Assembly (NCBI GenBank): GCA_018609045.1
Contig: JABAYK010000001.1
Coordinates: forward strand, 10,655 to 54,677
Length of the DNA: 44,023 bases
Reading direction: 5' to 3'
Origin: Flavobacteriales bacterium
Lineage (GTDB): Bacteria; Bacteroidota; Bacteroidia; Flavobacteriales_G; Salibacteraceae
Positions 23,924 through 32,627 of the stretch are shown one piece after another; the stretch's first letter is position 1, and each line of letters begins with the position of its first letter. A program made the position numbers and the translations under genes. Below the pieces are notes generated by a model. The model did no database searches. It was not told the origin of the DNA and worked only from the letters and a program-made list of their open reading frames with translations.

Positions 23924-24999
23924 TCTCCATTCGAACAACCACCTTCTAGATTTAAAAACTTTTGGTTAGGTCTTTTTTGTTTCATGAATTTTACAGCTTG
24001 TAAACTTCTAATTCCAGCTTGGCAATAAAAAACTACCTCTACTTCTTTTGGAATTTCACCAATTCTTTCTTCCATTTTTTTTAAGGGAATGTTTAGTCCA
24101 CCAATAGATTTTGTTTCGTGTTCGTTCTCATCTCTTACATCTACCATAAAAAATGGATATTCCATTTCTATCCACTTTTTTAATTCATCAGCAGAAATAG
24201 TGTCATTCTTATCAAGCTTTACCCCACAAAACTCATCATAATCAATTAGTCTATTTATCTGTTTTCTAGCCTTATCTAGTTTTATAGTTATTGTTCTACT
24301 TTGCATAGAAAGTGCATCAAAAAGAAAAAGTTTTCCAAGCAAAGGTTTTCCTAAGCCTGTAATTATCTTAATTACTTCGTTTGCTTGCATAGCTCCTATT
24401 ATTCCGGGCAAAACTCCTAAAACTCCTGCTTCAGCGCAATTTGGAACACTTCCTGGCAAAGGTGGATTTGGAAATAAATCTCTATAATTTGGATTACTAA
24501 AAATCCCTTGGTAATTAAATACGCTTACCTGACCCTCGAATCGGAAAATACTAGCAAAAACATTGGTTTTGCTGGCAATAACACAGGCATCATTTACCAA
24601 GTACCTTGTTGGGAAATTATCTGAACCATCTGCAACAATGTCAAAATTTGAAATTATTTCAAGTGCGTTAGAAGAATCTAACTTCAAAGGGTATTCAATA
24701 ATATTTACATGAGAATTTTGTCTTTTTAGCTTTTCAGCAGCTGTTTTTACTTTAAGCTTCCCTATATCGCCATCATCAAACAAAATCTGCCTATGCAAAT
24801 TACTTTCCTCTACCCTATCAAAATCAACAATACCAATGGTTCCAACTCCTGCAGCTACTAAATACTGTAATAAAGGTGCGCCCAAACCTCCGGCACCAAT
24901 TACCAAAACTTTTGATTGTTTTAATTTATGTTGATGATCGAGAGAAAAATTAGGCAAGTTTAAATGCCTTTCATACCTTTTGGCTTCTTCTTTTTCCAA
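23920..24999 (-). CDS. moeB: MoeB/ThiF-like adenylyltransferase with C-terminal rhodanese domain
   Basis: Activates the sulfur carrier MoaD by adenylylating its C-terminal Gly-Gly. Residues 1-240 form the E1-like fold: VIGAGGLGAPLLQYLVAAG (nucleotide loop, about 32-50), RQILF, ADGSDNF, and the active-site region VPNCAEAGVLG. Residues about 255-359 form a rhodanese domain with active-site YCQAGIRS. The usual CxxC zinc pairs are absent: YRDL stands where CYRCL is expected. The start is TTG at 24999; an upstream stop blocks extension. It overlaps the end of the TauE gene by four bases and diverges from moaC. Confidence 0.85.
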   Translation of the reverse strand: MEKEEAKRYERHLNLPNFSLDHQHKLKQSKVLVIGAGGLGAPLLQYLVAAGVGTIGIVDFDRVEESNLHRQILFDDGDIGKLKVKTAAEKLKRQNSHVNIIEYPLKLDSSNALEIISNFDIVADGSDNFPTRYLVNDACVIASKTNVFASIFRFEGQVSVFNYQGIFSNPNYRDLFPNPPLPGSVPNCAEAGVLGVLPGIIGAMQANEVIKIITGLGKPLLGKLFLFDALSMQSRTITIKLDKARKQINRLIDYDEFCGVKLDKNDTISADELKKWIEMEYPFFMVDVRDENEHETKSIGGLNIPLKKMEERIGEIPKEVEVVFYCQAGIRSLQAVKFMKQKRPNQKFLNLEGGCSNGD

Positions 25000-25046
25000 G
25001 CTTATACCTTGTATTAATTGTAATTTTGTTACTCAACAATATGCTT

Positions 25047-25526
25047 ATGGATTCAAAATTTACCCATTTATCTCCAAACGGAGACCCAACAATGGTAGAT
25101 GTTTCAATAAAAAAAATCTCCCAACGTGTTGCTGTAGCGTTTTCAAAAGTAAAACTAAATGAAGCAATTGTTAATCAATTACAGCAAGATGAAATTCATA
25201 CTAAAAAGGGGCCTGTTTTTCAAACGGCGATTTTGGCTGGAATTATGGGGTCGAAAAAAACAAGTGAGCTTATTCCATTATGCCACCCTATTGGATTAGA
25301 TAATTGTTCAGTAGAAATTAAGGTGAATTCTAAAAAAGAAGTGGAAATTTACTGCACTGCAAAGGTAAATGGCAAAACCGGTGTAGAAATGGAAGCGTTA
25401 ACTGGCGCTTCTATTGCAGCGCTTACTATTTATGATATGTGTAAGGGGTTTTCGCACGATATTGAAATTGTAGAAACCAAATTGCTTAAAAAAACGGGTG
25501 GGAAAAGTGATTATGAAAAAGCATAG
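25047..25526 (+). CDS. moaC: Cyclic pyranopterin monophosphate synthase MoaC
   Basis: Converts the MoaA product, 3',8-cyclo-7,8-dihydro-GTP, to cyclic pyranopterin monophosphate. Seen: TMVDVSIKKISQRVAVA, KKTSELIPLCHPIGLDNCSVE (the conserved CHP active-site part) and GKTGVEMEALTGASIAALTIYDMCK. 159 residues is near full length. The ATG at 25047 fits the family start (MDSKFTH); earlier in-frame starts at 25041 and 25026 are possible. Its end overlaps mobA by 14 bases. Confidence 0.92.
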   Translation: MDSKFTHLSPNGDPTMVDVSIKKISQRVAVAFSKVKLNEAIVNQLQQDEIHTKKGPVFQTAILAGIMGSKKTSELIPLCHPIGLDNCSVEIKVNSKKEVEIYCTAKVNGKTGVEMEALTGASIAALTIYDMCKGFSHDIEIVETKLLKKTGGKSDYEKA

Positions 25527-26613
25527 TAAACACGGAGAAATTATAAAACCTTTTGGTGGGAAATTCCATCGAAATGAGTTTTCTTTTGTTGGCGCTCCTT
25601 GCGAAGTAATTCAACAGCTTTCAAAGCAAATCGCCCAAAAACTAGAACCTAATCTGAATGTAGGATATGTGGATGCCTCACATGGAAATAATCAAAACTT
25701 AGAAGTTTTTTCTTCGGTTTATACCGATATGATAATTCATCATCAACTTCAGTTTTCTGCCAATGATTCTGAATATAAAATGCGCAGTCTTTTTCAGGCA
25801 AATGATTTGGTTCTTATCAATGGGAATCATTTTAATGCCGAAAAACAAATGGTTATCATCAATAGTAAAAAAGAAGAATCTTTAAGCCGAAAGCTTGATA
25901 GACTCAGCAATATTGTTGCTGTAATTTTAGACGAGGGAGAAAGTAAAGTTTTCGATTTTTTAAAAGAAAAATTAGAAAATGTTCCAATATTTAAGATTGG
26001 GGAAATTGAAATGATTGCTGCATTAATTCAAGGTGAAGTAGTAAACAGGAAACCAAAACTTAAAGGCTTGGTGCTTGCAGGAGGAAAAAGCTTGCGAATG
26101 GGCCATGATAAGGGAGCGATAGCCTATCATGGTATTCCACAAAGAGAGTTTATGGCTGATTTGCTAAGCAATTTTTGCGATGATGTTTTTTTATCGGTTA
26201 GAAAAGAGCAAGAATTGCAATCGAGTTACCCAACAATAAAAGACACTTTTTTAGAAATGGGGCCTTTTGGGGGAATTTTAAGTGCCTTTAAACAAGACCC
26301 AAATGCAGCATGGTTTACTGTTGCAACAGATATACCTTTTGTCGACCAGCAGGCATTAAATAAACTAGTTGAAAACCGTAATCTCTCTAAAATTGCCACT
26401 TGTTTTCACAACTCAAAAACTGGGTTTCCAGAACCTCTAATTACTATTTGGGAGCCACGTGCTTACCCCGCAATGCTCAGGTTTTTAGGCGATGGGTACA
26501 ATTGCCCGCGCAAAGTTTTGATCAATTGTGATGTTGAAGAAATTGAGGTTCCCTCAGAAAAGGTTTTTACCAACATAAATACTCCCGAAGATTTAAATAA
26601 AATAGATATTTAA
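25513..26613 (+). CDS. mobA: Molybdenum cofactor guanylyltransferase MobA with degenerate MobB-like N-terminal domain
   Basis: The C-terminal part (about residues 185-366) is MobA: KLKGLVLAGGKSLRMGHDKG is the nucleotide-transferase signature, with VATDIPFVD and NINTPEDL following. It links GMP to molybdopterin to form MGD. The N-terminal 180 residues resemble MobB in arrangement (FSFVGAPCEVIQQLSKQIA then VGYVDASHG) but the P-loop is lost: GAPCEV stands where GxxGKT would be. Its job is unknown; it may still bind a partner. The ATG at 25513 overlaps moaC by 14 bases. Confidence 0.85.
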   Translation: MKKHSKHGEIIKPFGGKFHRNEFSFVGAPCEVIQQLSKQIAQKLEPNLNVGYVDASHGNNQNLEVFSSVYTDMIIHHQLQFSANDSEYKMRSLFQANDLVLINGNHFNAEKQMVIINSKKEESLSRKLDRLSNIVAVILDEGESKVFDFLKEKLENVPIFKIGEIEMIAALIQGEVVNRKPKLKGLVLAGGKSLRMGHDKGAIAYHGIPQREFMADLLSNFCDDVFLSVRKEQELQSSYPTIKDTFLEMGPFGGILSAFKQDPNAAWFTVATDIPFVDQQALNKLVENRNLSKIATCFHNSKTGFPEPLITIWEPRAYPAMLRFLGDGYNCPRKVLINCDVEEIEVPSEKVFTNINTPEDLNKIDI

Positions 26614-26616
26614 TTT

Positions 26617-27813
26617 CTATCGAAAAGGAATAATTGGGTAAGTTTCTCCTTTTTTAAACAGTGTTTTGCCTTGTGGAATAACTATAAAAGCATCAGCATA
26701 TACCAAATTGGCTAAATCTCCTGAACCATTTCCGGTAATGGGATAAGCAAGGTTTTTTCCTTCTGCCGTATTTTCAAGTTTTACTTGTAAAAAGTACGTA
26801 AGGTCTGGGTTAAAGTTTAAATCTTCGGCCAACGCGGCATATTGTAGTTTTTGATTTTTTATGCCTAGCGATTTATTTAACCAATTTTTAAAATAAAACT
26901 GAGTACAAGCAAAAGTTGAAACAGGATTTCCAGGAAAAGCGAAAATCGTATTACCTAAATCAGTTGTTCCAAACCAAAATGGTTTTCCTGGGCGTTGTAA
27001 AACTTTATGAAAATGTTTTTTTACGCCAACCTCTTGTAATGCTTCAGGCAAAAAATCGAATTTACCTTTTGAAACAGCCCCACTAAAAATTAGCACATCA
27101 TAACTTTTCAAATACTCTTTTAATTGAGAGATTATTTCTTCTTTTTGGTCAACCAAGTGAGCTGTTTGAGCTTCTATACCAAGTTGCTGCAAAATACTTT
27201 GAATTTGCCAAATATTACTTTTTCTAATTTGGTGAGGCTTTGGCGTTTCATGAACATCTACCAACTCATCGCCTGTTGAAATAATTAAAACATTAGGAAG
27301 TTTGGCAACCAAAATTTCGCTTTCTCCTACTGTGGCGCAAACCCCAATTTCGGCAGGAGATAAAACTGTACCTTCTTCGATAATCTGCTCACCCTTTTGC
27401 TTGTCAGAACCTTGGTAGTGAATGTTTTGCCCCTTCTTTAATTGATTACTAGTTATGGTGGCAATACCATTATTTATGGAAACATCTTCGTATCTAATTA
27501 CAGTATCAGTCGATTTAGGCAACATTGCTCCAGTCATTACTTCTAGGCAATTGTTAGAATCTTTTAATTTTTGTTGAGGCGCCCCTGCGGCTCCTATTCC
27601 TTCTACTTTATAAGACCTTTGGCCACTTTCAAAACTTTTATATTCAATGGCAATTCCATCCATAGTTACCCTATGGAAAGGAGGAAAATCCCTATCGGCT
27701 AAAATGGGTTTTCGTAAAATACGATTCAATGCTTTTTGCAAAGGCACTTTTTCAACCCCAAAATCTTTGGCAAATGAATTTACAATTTGCAGGGCTTTTT
27801 CAACGGTAATCAT
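26617..27813 (-). CDS. moeA: Molybdopterin molybdenumtransferase MoeA
   Basis: Inserts molybdate into adenylylated molybdopterin. Length 398. Seen: NRILRKPILADRDFPPFHRVTMDGIA (the canonical start), GAAGAPQQ, EVMTGAMLP, KGQNIHYQGSDKQKGE, ISTGDELV, VLIFSGAVSKGKFDFL and FAFPGNPVSTFACTQFY. All four domains seem present. Its ATG overlaps the moaA TAA by one base in the junction GGAGGATAATG. It converges on mobA with three bases between the stops. Confidence 0.94.
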   Translation of the reverse strand: MITVEKALQIVNSFAKDFGVEKVPLQKALNRILRKPILADRDFPPFHRVTMDGIAIEYKSFESGQRSYKVEGIGAAGAPQQKLKDSNNCLEVMTGAMLPKSTDTVIRYEDVSINNGIATITSNQLKKGQNIHYQGSDKQKGEQIIEEGTVLSPAEIGVCATVGESEILVAKLPNVLIISTGDELVDVHETPKPHQIRKSNIWQIQSILQQLGIEAQTAHLVDQKEEIISQLKEYLKSYDVLIFSGAVSKGKFDFLPEALQEVGVKKHFHKVLQRPGKPFWFGTTDLGNTIFAFPGNPVSTFACTQFYFKNWLNKSLGIKNQKLQYAALAEDLNFNPDLTYFLQVKLENTAEGKNLAYPITGNGSGDLANLVYADAFIVIPQGKTLFKKGETYPIIPFR

Positions 27814-28799
27814 TATCCTCCTATTGTGGCCATCGATTCTGAAATAGGTATATTACTATCTCTTCTTTTTTCAGCTTCAAAGCCATTTTTTGCCCTATGG
27901 TTTAAAGCCACTTTTAAAGCCGAAACAATTTCTTTATCTGTAGATCCATTTCGCATCATATCACGAAAGTTAATTACGCCTTCTCCATACAAGCAAGTTC
28001 TTAGACTTCCTTTTGGGGTTAGCCGAATACGATTACAATCGCCACAAATAGTTCGGGTAAAAGCAGGTATTATTCCGAAAGAACCTTTGTACTCTTTTAC
28101 CTTGAAATTTTTAGAAGTAGAGCTTTTTTGGTCAATTAATTTTTCTACCTGAAATTTAGATTCAATATGACCTAATATTTTTTTCATAGGCCATAACTCT
28201 TGGTTGCCTTGTCCTAAAGTTCCATTAAATGGCATTTCTTCAATAAACCTAACAGCAACATCATAATGTTTTGTAAGCTCAATAAAAGATTCAATATCTT
28301 CAATATTTTTCCCATCCATCACCACCATATTTAGTTTGGTTTTGATGGTAGACTCCATCAAGGCAAATAAAGTTTCATGAACTTGATCAAAAATATCACG
28401 ACGAGTAATTTGAAAAAACCTTTCTTTATTCAAACTATCTAAACTTAAATTGATGGAGTTTATCCCCATGTCTTCTAACTGTTTTAGATAGGGTAAAGTC
28501 TTGGTTCCGTTGGTAGTAATATTTACCTCCAAAATGCCTTTTACTTGTGTTAACTTAGATAAAAATGGTACAACATCTTTACGCACAAAAGGCTCGCCTC
28601 CTGTTATTCGCACCTTCGAAATTCCTTCAGCAGCAAAAACCTTAACCAACCGAAGCATTTCTTCATAGCTTAACAAATCAGACCTATTGATGTATTGAAT
28701 TCCAGATTGAGGCATACAATAAAAACATCGCAGATTGCATCTATCTGTAATGGCTAATCTCAGGTAATTTATTTCTCTGCCGTGGTTATCTAAAATCAT
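27813..28799 (-). CDS. moaA: GTP 3',8-cyclase MoaA
   Basis: Radical SAM enzyme that rearranges GTP for Moco synthesis. The SAM cluster motif is CNLRCFYC (CxxxCxxC) near residue 21. The second cluster motif is CGDCNRIRLTPKGSLRTCLYGEG in the C-terminal third. The protein ends in Gly-Gly, needed in the family for activity. 328 residues is the normal size. The ATG at 28799 is preferred over a TTG at 28820, whose added residues are not family-like. It is in an operon with moeA. Confidence 0.94.
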   Translation of the reverse strand: MILDNHGREINYLRLAITDRCNLRCFYCMPQSGIQYINRSDLLSYEEMLRLVKVFAAEGISKVRITGGEPFVRKDVVPFLSKLTQVKGILEVNITTNGTKTLPYLKQLEDMGINSINLSLDSLNKERFFQITRRDIFDQVHETLFALMESTIKTKLNMVVMDGKNIEDIESFIELTKHYDVAVRFIEEMPFNGTLGQGNQELWPMKKILGHIESKFQVEKLIDQKSSTSKNFKVKEYKGSFGIIPAFTRTICGDCNRIRLTPKGSLRTCLYGEGVINFRDMMRNGSTDKEIVSALKVALNHRAKNGFEAEKRRDSNIPISESMATIGG

Positions 28800-28831
28800 G
28801 TTGCGTTGCGAAGATAGCAATCTCTAAACCT

Positions 28832-28839
28832 TACATTTG
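28832..28839 (+). promoter_or_regulatory. Putative -7 element of moaD-moaE
   Basis: TACATTTG matches TAnnTTTG, 22 bases before the moaD ATG. A TTG at 28806-28808 lies 23 bases upstream, slightly beyond the usual spacing. Confidence 0.4.
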
Positions 28840-28860
28840 TGATATAGATTGCATTTTTTT

Positions 28861-29103
28861 ATGAAAATAAAGTTGGTAGCTTTTGGTATTGCTCGTGATA
28901 TTTTGAAAGACTCAAATATCTCTTTTTTGTTTACTGATGGCAAAACCATTGGAGATTTAAAAAAAGCTTTAACCAAACAATACCCTGAGTTTGAAAAACT
29001 AGCAAGCTTAAGGTTTGCAGTTGGCGAAGATTACCAAGAAGATGATTTTGAACTTTCTGAAGAAAATGAAGTAGTAATTATACCACCTGTAAGCGGAGGA
29101 TAA
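28861..29103 (+). CDS. moaD: MoaD/ThiS family molybdopterin synthase small subunit
   Basis: An 80-residue ubiquitin-like sulfur carrier. It ends in PPVSGG, the Gly-Gly tail that MoeB adenylylates and that carries sulfur as thiocarboxylate to MoaE. The middle (DGKTIGDLKKALTKQYPEFE) fits the family. The ATG at 28861 follows the promoter box; an upstream in-frame start at 28849 adds four non-conserved residues. Its TAA shares one base with the moaE ATG (GGAGGATAATG). Confidence 0.9.
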   Translation: MKIKLVAFGIARDILKDSNISFLFTDGKTIGDLKKALTKQYPEFEKLASLRFAVGEDYQEDDFELSEENEVVIIPPVSGG

Positions 29104-29519
29104 TGATAGATATACAATTAACAGCAGCTGAATTAAACAGCAAAACATGTGAAGAATTTGTTGCTTCAAACCAAGCAGGAGGAACCGCTATTTTTATTGG
29201 AACTGTTAGAAACCAAACCAAAAACAAATCGGTTTTAAAATTAGAATTTGAGGCTTACATACCCATGGCCAAAAAAGAAATGCAAAAAATTGCAGAGCAA
29301 GCCATGCAAAAATTTGATGCAATAAAAATTAGCATTCATCATAGAGTTGGCGTTTTACAAATTGGCGAAATACCTGTTATAATAGCGGTAAGTACTCCGC
29401 ATAGAAAAGCTGCCTTTGAAGCTTGTGAATTTTGCATTGATACATTAAAGGAAACCGTGCCTATTTGGAAAAAGGAATTTTTTGACGATGGTGAAGTTTG
29501 GGTTGCGGCGCATCCTTAA
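29103..29519 (+). CDS. moaE: Molybdopterin synthase catalytic subunit MoaE
   Basis: Converts cyclic pyranopterin monophosphate to molybdopterin with two sulfurs from MoaD. 138 residues. Seen: GGTAIFIGTVRNQTKNKSVLKLEFEAY, AISVHHRVG-like segment SIHHRVGVLQIGE, and CIDTLKETVPIWKKEFFDDGEVWV, with the catalytic lysines. The ATG is coupled to moaD. The convergent TMEM175-like gene begins seven bases downstream. Confidence 0.92.
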   Translation: MIDIQLTAAELNSKTCEEFVASNQAGGTAIFIGTVRNQTKNKSVLKLEFEAYIPMAKKEMQKIAEQAMQKFDAIKISIHHRVGVLQIGEIPVIIAVSTPHRKAAFEACEFCIDTLKETVPIWKKEFFDDGEVWVAAHP

Positions 29520-29525
29520 ACAATA

Positions 29526-30197
29526 TTAATCAGTTAAATTAGAGAGCTTTTTTCTTCCGTAATAACTTACTAATGGCATTACAAAGGAGTAACTCATGTA
29601 AATAAACCCTGAAACCATAAAGGTATAGTTGCCTGCCAATTCAAAAAAAGCTATAGTTGCCGAAAGCATTGGAATTACCCCTGATGCCAAATTCATAAAA
29701 ATGGTGTTTTTGGTTAATTGAATTTCAATAATTGATAGTCCAATCATTTCTTTCCTTTTTAAAGCCCTTGTATTCAGCCAAACAAAAACAAAAAATATTG
29801 CTGCTGCACCAAAACCATAAATAACCATAAGGCTTGCTGTATCTTTTGGATGGATGGTTTCTGTAAATAAGTGATTTAGCAATTCTTGATTACTTGTAAT
29901 TAATCCTTGGTATAAATCAACCAAAATTCTAAACATAAACTTTAGTGGGTAGGTATAAAACAACACTAAAAACAAAACAATTGTATTGATGGCAGTAGTT
30001 GAGGCATCTCTCAGGCCAAACCTGATAAAAAATAAATAATGCTGATACCAAATCCACATCAAAACAGAAATTGTGCCTGCAAATGGCACAAAGTCTTTGA
30101 TAAAAATTTTTAATTCATCAAACGTTGTTGGTGGATTACTCGAAATCAATAGCATACCAATGGCAATAGCAAAAACACCATCACTTAAAGATTCAAA
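29526..30197 (-). pseudogene. TMEM175/DUF1211-type K+ channel-like protein, N-terminally truncated
   Basis: Reading the reverse strand, FESLSDGVFAIAIGMLL (30197-30147) is the family's pore-helix signature (FSDGVFAI), with further helices downstream to 29526. The frame is interrupted by TGA at 30198-30200 exactly where an arginine and the preceding residues of the family start would stand, and another stop follows 12 bases beyond. The first ATG lies at 30155, inside the pore helix, so a protein from there lacks most of it. Bacterial TMEM175 homologs are K+ channels. The 5' end seems lost at the same breakpoint as the adjacent fragment. Confidence 0.72.
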
Positions 30198-30620
30198 TCA
30201 AGTGGCAATATTTCAATAGTTACCGTAGCATATTTTCAATCAAGATTTTATGCCCCTGAGCTGTGCAATGGAATACCCATAGTAGATTTAGAATATAATT
30301 TTCAAAAGCCTGAAGCAAAAAAACATAGATTTTACAATGTTTATGCAAGAATTACAGACCAACAATCTTTAACCATTTTAGAAAATTGGAACACACCTAT
30401 CGAGAATTGGTTTTACCCTAACCCAGCAAAAAATCAAATTGCTTTAAAGGGTTTAGAAAATGTAAAATCATTTAAAATTTATGGATTAAATGGCCAAATA
30501 GTAAAGCAAGGCTTGATAAACCAAAATGTAATTAATACAGAAAGTTTATCACCAAATTTTTACATTTTAGAGGTTTTTGACGAAAAGACTGCTTTTAAAT
30601 CTAAATTGGTTATTCAGTAG
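30189..30620 (+). pseudogene. C-terminal fragment of a T9SS-secreted protein
   Basis: An open frame of about 143 codons with no ATG, from just after a TAA at 30186-30188 to a TAG at 30618-30620. The second half is a type IX sorting domain: NWFYPNPAKNQIALKGL, then FKIYGLNGQIVKQGLI, and a FYILEVF...KSKLVIQ end. The first half (IVTVAYFQSRFYAPELCNGIPI) belongs to an unidentified secreted domain. Its 5' part is missing at the same point where the opposing TMEM175-like gene loses its start. T9SS substrates are exported by the gliding-linked secretion system. Confidence 0.72.
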
Positions 30621-30646
30621 ATTGAATTAAACCAAAAAATTAGCAC

Positions 30647-30678
30647 AAAAAAAAGGCGAGCAATGCTCGCCTTTTTTA
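30647..30678. terminator. Bidirectional terminator after the T9SS fragment
   Basis: GGCGAG (30655-30660) pairs with CTCGCC (30666-30671) around loop CAATG; an A run precedes (30647-30654) and a T run follows, so it can serve both strands and also the end of mscS. Confidence 0.82.
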
Positions 30679-30702
30679 ATTTTTAATTAATTATTAAAAA
30701 AA

Positions 30703-31521
30703 TTATTTCACTTGGTTAACATGAACATCCATTTGAGGGAATGGGAAGTCAAGACCATGTCCTTCAAACTCTTTGTAAACTCTTTCGTTAAAATCAAAGA
30801 AAACACCCCAATAATCTGCAGCATTTACCCAAGCTCTAACTGTAATGTTTACAGAGCTATCTGCCAAAGCGCCTAAGGCTACAAAATATGCTGGATCTTT
30901 TAAAACCCTTGCATCTTCCTCTAACATTTTTGAAATTACTTCTTTGGCTTTGCTATAATCATTGCCATAAGCAATCCCTACAGTCCAATCAACTCTTCTT
31001 GTAGCTTCTTTAGAAAAATTGGTTAATGAACCGGTAGCCAAATTTCCATTAGGAATAATAATTACCTTGTTGTCAGGTGTATTTAAAATGGTATTAAAAA
31101 TTTGAATTTCCTTTACAGTTCCCATATAACCCGCGCCATCAATAAAATCACCAACTTTATAAGGTTTAAACAATAACACCATTATTCCGCCTGCAAAGTT
31201 CGAAAGTGTGCCTTGTAAGGCTAAACCAATCGCTAAACCTGCTGCTCCTAATACAGCAATAAAGCTTGTCATTTCAATGCCAACCATTCCTAAAACAGAA
31301 ATAATTAACATGGCTTTTAACGATATGCTAATTAAGGTTCTTAACCAGCTAGAAAGTGTTGGATCAAAATCTCTTTTATCCATTACTTTTCTAGTGCCGT
31401 TTACAACAGCTTTAATCACCTGACTACCAATTAGGTAAACAACAATAGCGATTAAAATATTGAGTCCATTTTCTACAACGTAACCCAAAACTAAGTCTTT
31501 GTATTGATCTAATTTTTCCAT
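30703..31521 (-). CDS. mscS: Small-conductance mechanosensitive channel MscS family
   Basis: A 272-residue channel that releases solutes under membrane tension. Three N-terminal helices are visible, and the third, pore-lining one is GLAIGLALQGTLSNFAGGIMVLLFKPYKVGDFI. The beta-domain (DNKVIIIPNGNLATGSLTNFSK) and the C-terminal portion ending in VRAWVN and FPFPQMDVHV match MscS. 272 residues is close to E. coli MscS at 286. The gene lies after the bidirectional terminator and has its own start at 31521. Confidence 0.92.
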   Translation of the reverse strand: MEKLDQYKDLVLGYVVENGLNILIAIVVYLIGSQVIKAVVNGTRKVMDKRDFDPTLSSWLRTLISISLKAMLIISVLGMVGIEMTSFIAVLGAAGLAIGLALQGTLSNFAGGIMVLLFKPYKVGDFIDGAGYMGTVKEIQIFNTILNTPDNKVIIIPNGNLATGSLTNFSKEATRRVDWTVGIAYGNDYSKAKEVISKMLEEDARVLKDPAYFVALGALADSSVNITVRAWVNAADYWGVFFDFNERVYKEFEGHGLDFPFPQMDVHVNQVK

Positions 31522-31571
31522 TTTTTGTTAAATTCTGAATCGCAAATTTGAAAAAAACTAATCGTTTGATT

Positions 31572-32597
31572 TTATAAATCTTCGATTATTTCTTTCAATT
31601 GGTTGAATTGCTCATCTATAACATCTAAATGCATTACAAAACGCACCAATTGTTTGCCCATTGAAACAGCAATTACTCCTTTATCTTTAAGGTTTTCAAG
31701 AAATTTTTGATCATCAATATTTTGTTGCAGTTTAAAAATTACCAAATTGGTTTCTACTGAATACAATTTTTCAACAAATGGTTTTTCTTTAAGCAACTCT
31801 GCTATAACTTGAGCTCTTAAATGGTCTACCTTTAACCTATCTATATTATTTTGAAGCGCATACAGACCTGCAGCAGCCAAGTACCCTGCTTGTCTCATTC
31901 CACCCCCAAAAACCTTTCTTATTCTTCTTGCTTGTTTAATAAAATCGTTTGAACCTAACAATAAAGAACCCACGGGGGCGCCTAAGCCTTTGCTCAAGCA
32001 AATTGAAATAGAATCGAAGATTTCGCCAATTTCATGCAAGGGATATTTTTTTTCTACCCAAGCATTAAAAAATCTTGCGCCATCTAGGTGGAATGGAATA
32101 TTGTTGGCTTTTGCTGCTTTGCTTAATGCAACCATATCTTCTAACTCCCAAATTGAGCCTCCACCTTTGTTGCAGGTATTTTCTATGGCTAGTAATCCAG
32201 TTCTAGGAAAATGAATATCATCTGGATTTATCCTGCTTAAAAAATCATCAACACCAAAAATTCCGTTTTCTGATGGAATTAATTTTACTGAACAGCCAGA
32301 ATTAAAAGCAATTCCGCCACCTTCATAAACAAAAATATGAGCCTTTTCTGCGCAAATAACCTCATCGCCTGGCTTGGTATGCACCTTAATAGCTATTTGA
32401 TTTGTCATGGTTCCAGAGGCACAAAAAAGTGCGTTTTCCATACCAAACATCTCAGCAGCAAAACTTTCAAGCTCATTTATTGTTGGGTCTTCACCAAATA
32501 CATCATCGCCAACCTTGGCGTTTTGCATTTCAAAGAGCATTTTTGCCGTTGGTCGTGTTAATGTGTCACTTCTTAAATCTATTTTATTTTCGAGCAT
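31572..32597 (-). CDS. ltaE: Low-specificity L-threonine aldolase
   Basis: PLP enzyme splitting threonine (and allo-threonine) to glycine and acetaldehyde; 341 residues. Seen: DLRSDTLTRPTAKMLFEM, GDDVFGEDPTINELE, ALFCASGTMTNQIAI, HLDGARFFNAW and ICLSKGLGAPVGSLL, whose lysine holds PLP. The ATG is 30 bases from the divergent S8 peptidase ATG, so the two promoters must overlap. Confidence 0.92.
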   Translation of the reverse strand: MLENKIDLRSDTLTRPTAKMLFEMQNAKVGDDVFGEDPTINELESFAAEMFGMENALFCASGTMTNQIAIKVHTKPGDEVICAEKAHIFVYEGGGIAFNSGCSVKLIPSENGIFGVDDFLSRINPDDIHFPRTGLLAIENTCNKGGGSIWELEDMVALSKAAKANNIPFHLDGARFFNAWVEKKYPLHEIGEIFDSISICLSKGLGAPVGSLLLGSNDFIKQARRIRKVFGGGMRQAGYLAAAGLYALQNNIDRLKVDHLRAQVIAELLKEKPFVEKLYSVETNLVIFKLQQNIDDQKFLENLKDKGVIAVSMGKQLVRFVMHLDVIDEQFNQLKEIIEDL

Positions 32598-32627
32598 TTT
32601 TACTTTTATTTTTACCGATTTTAAAGC

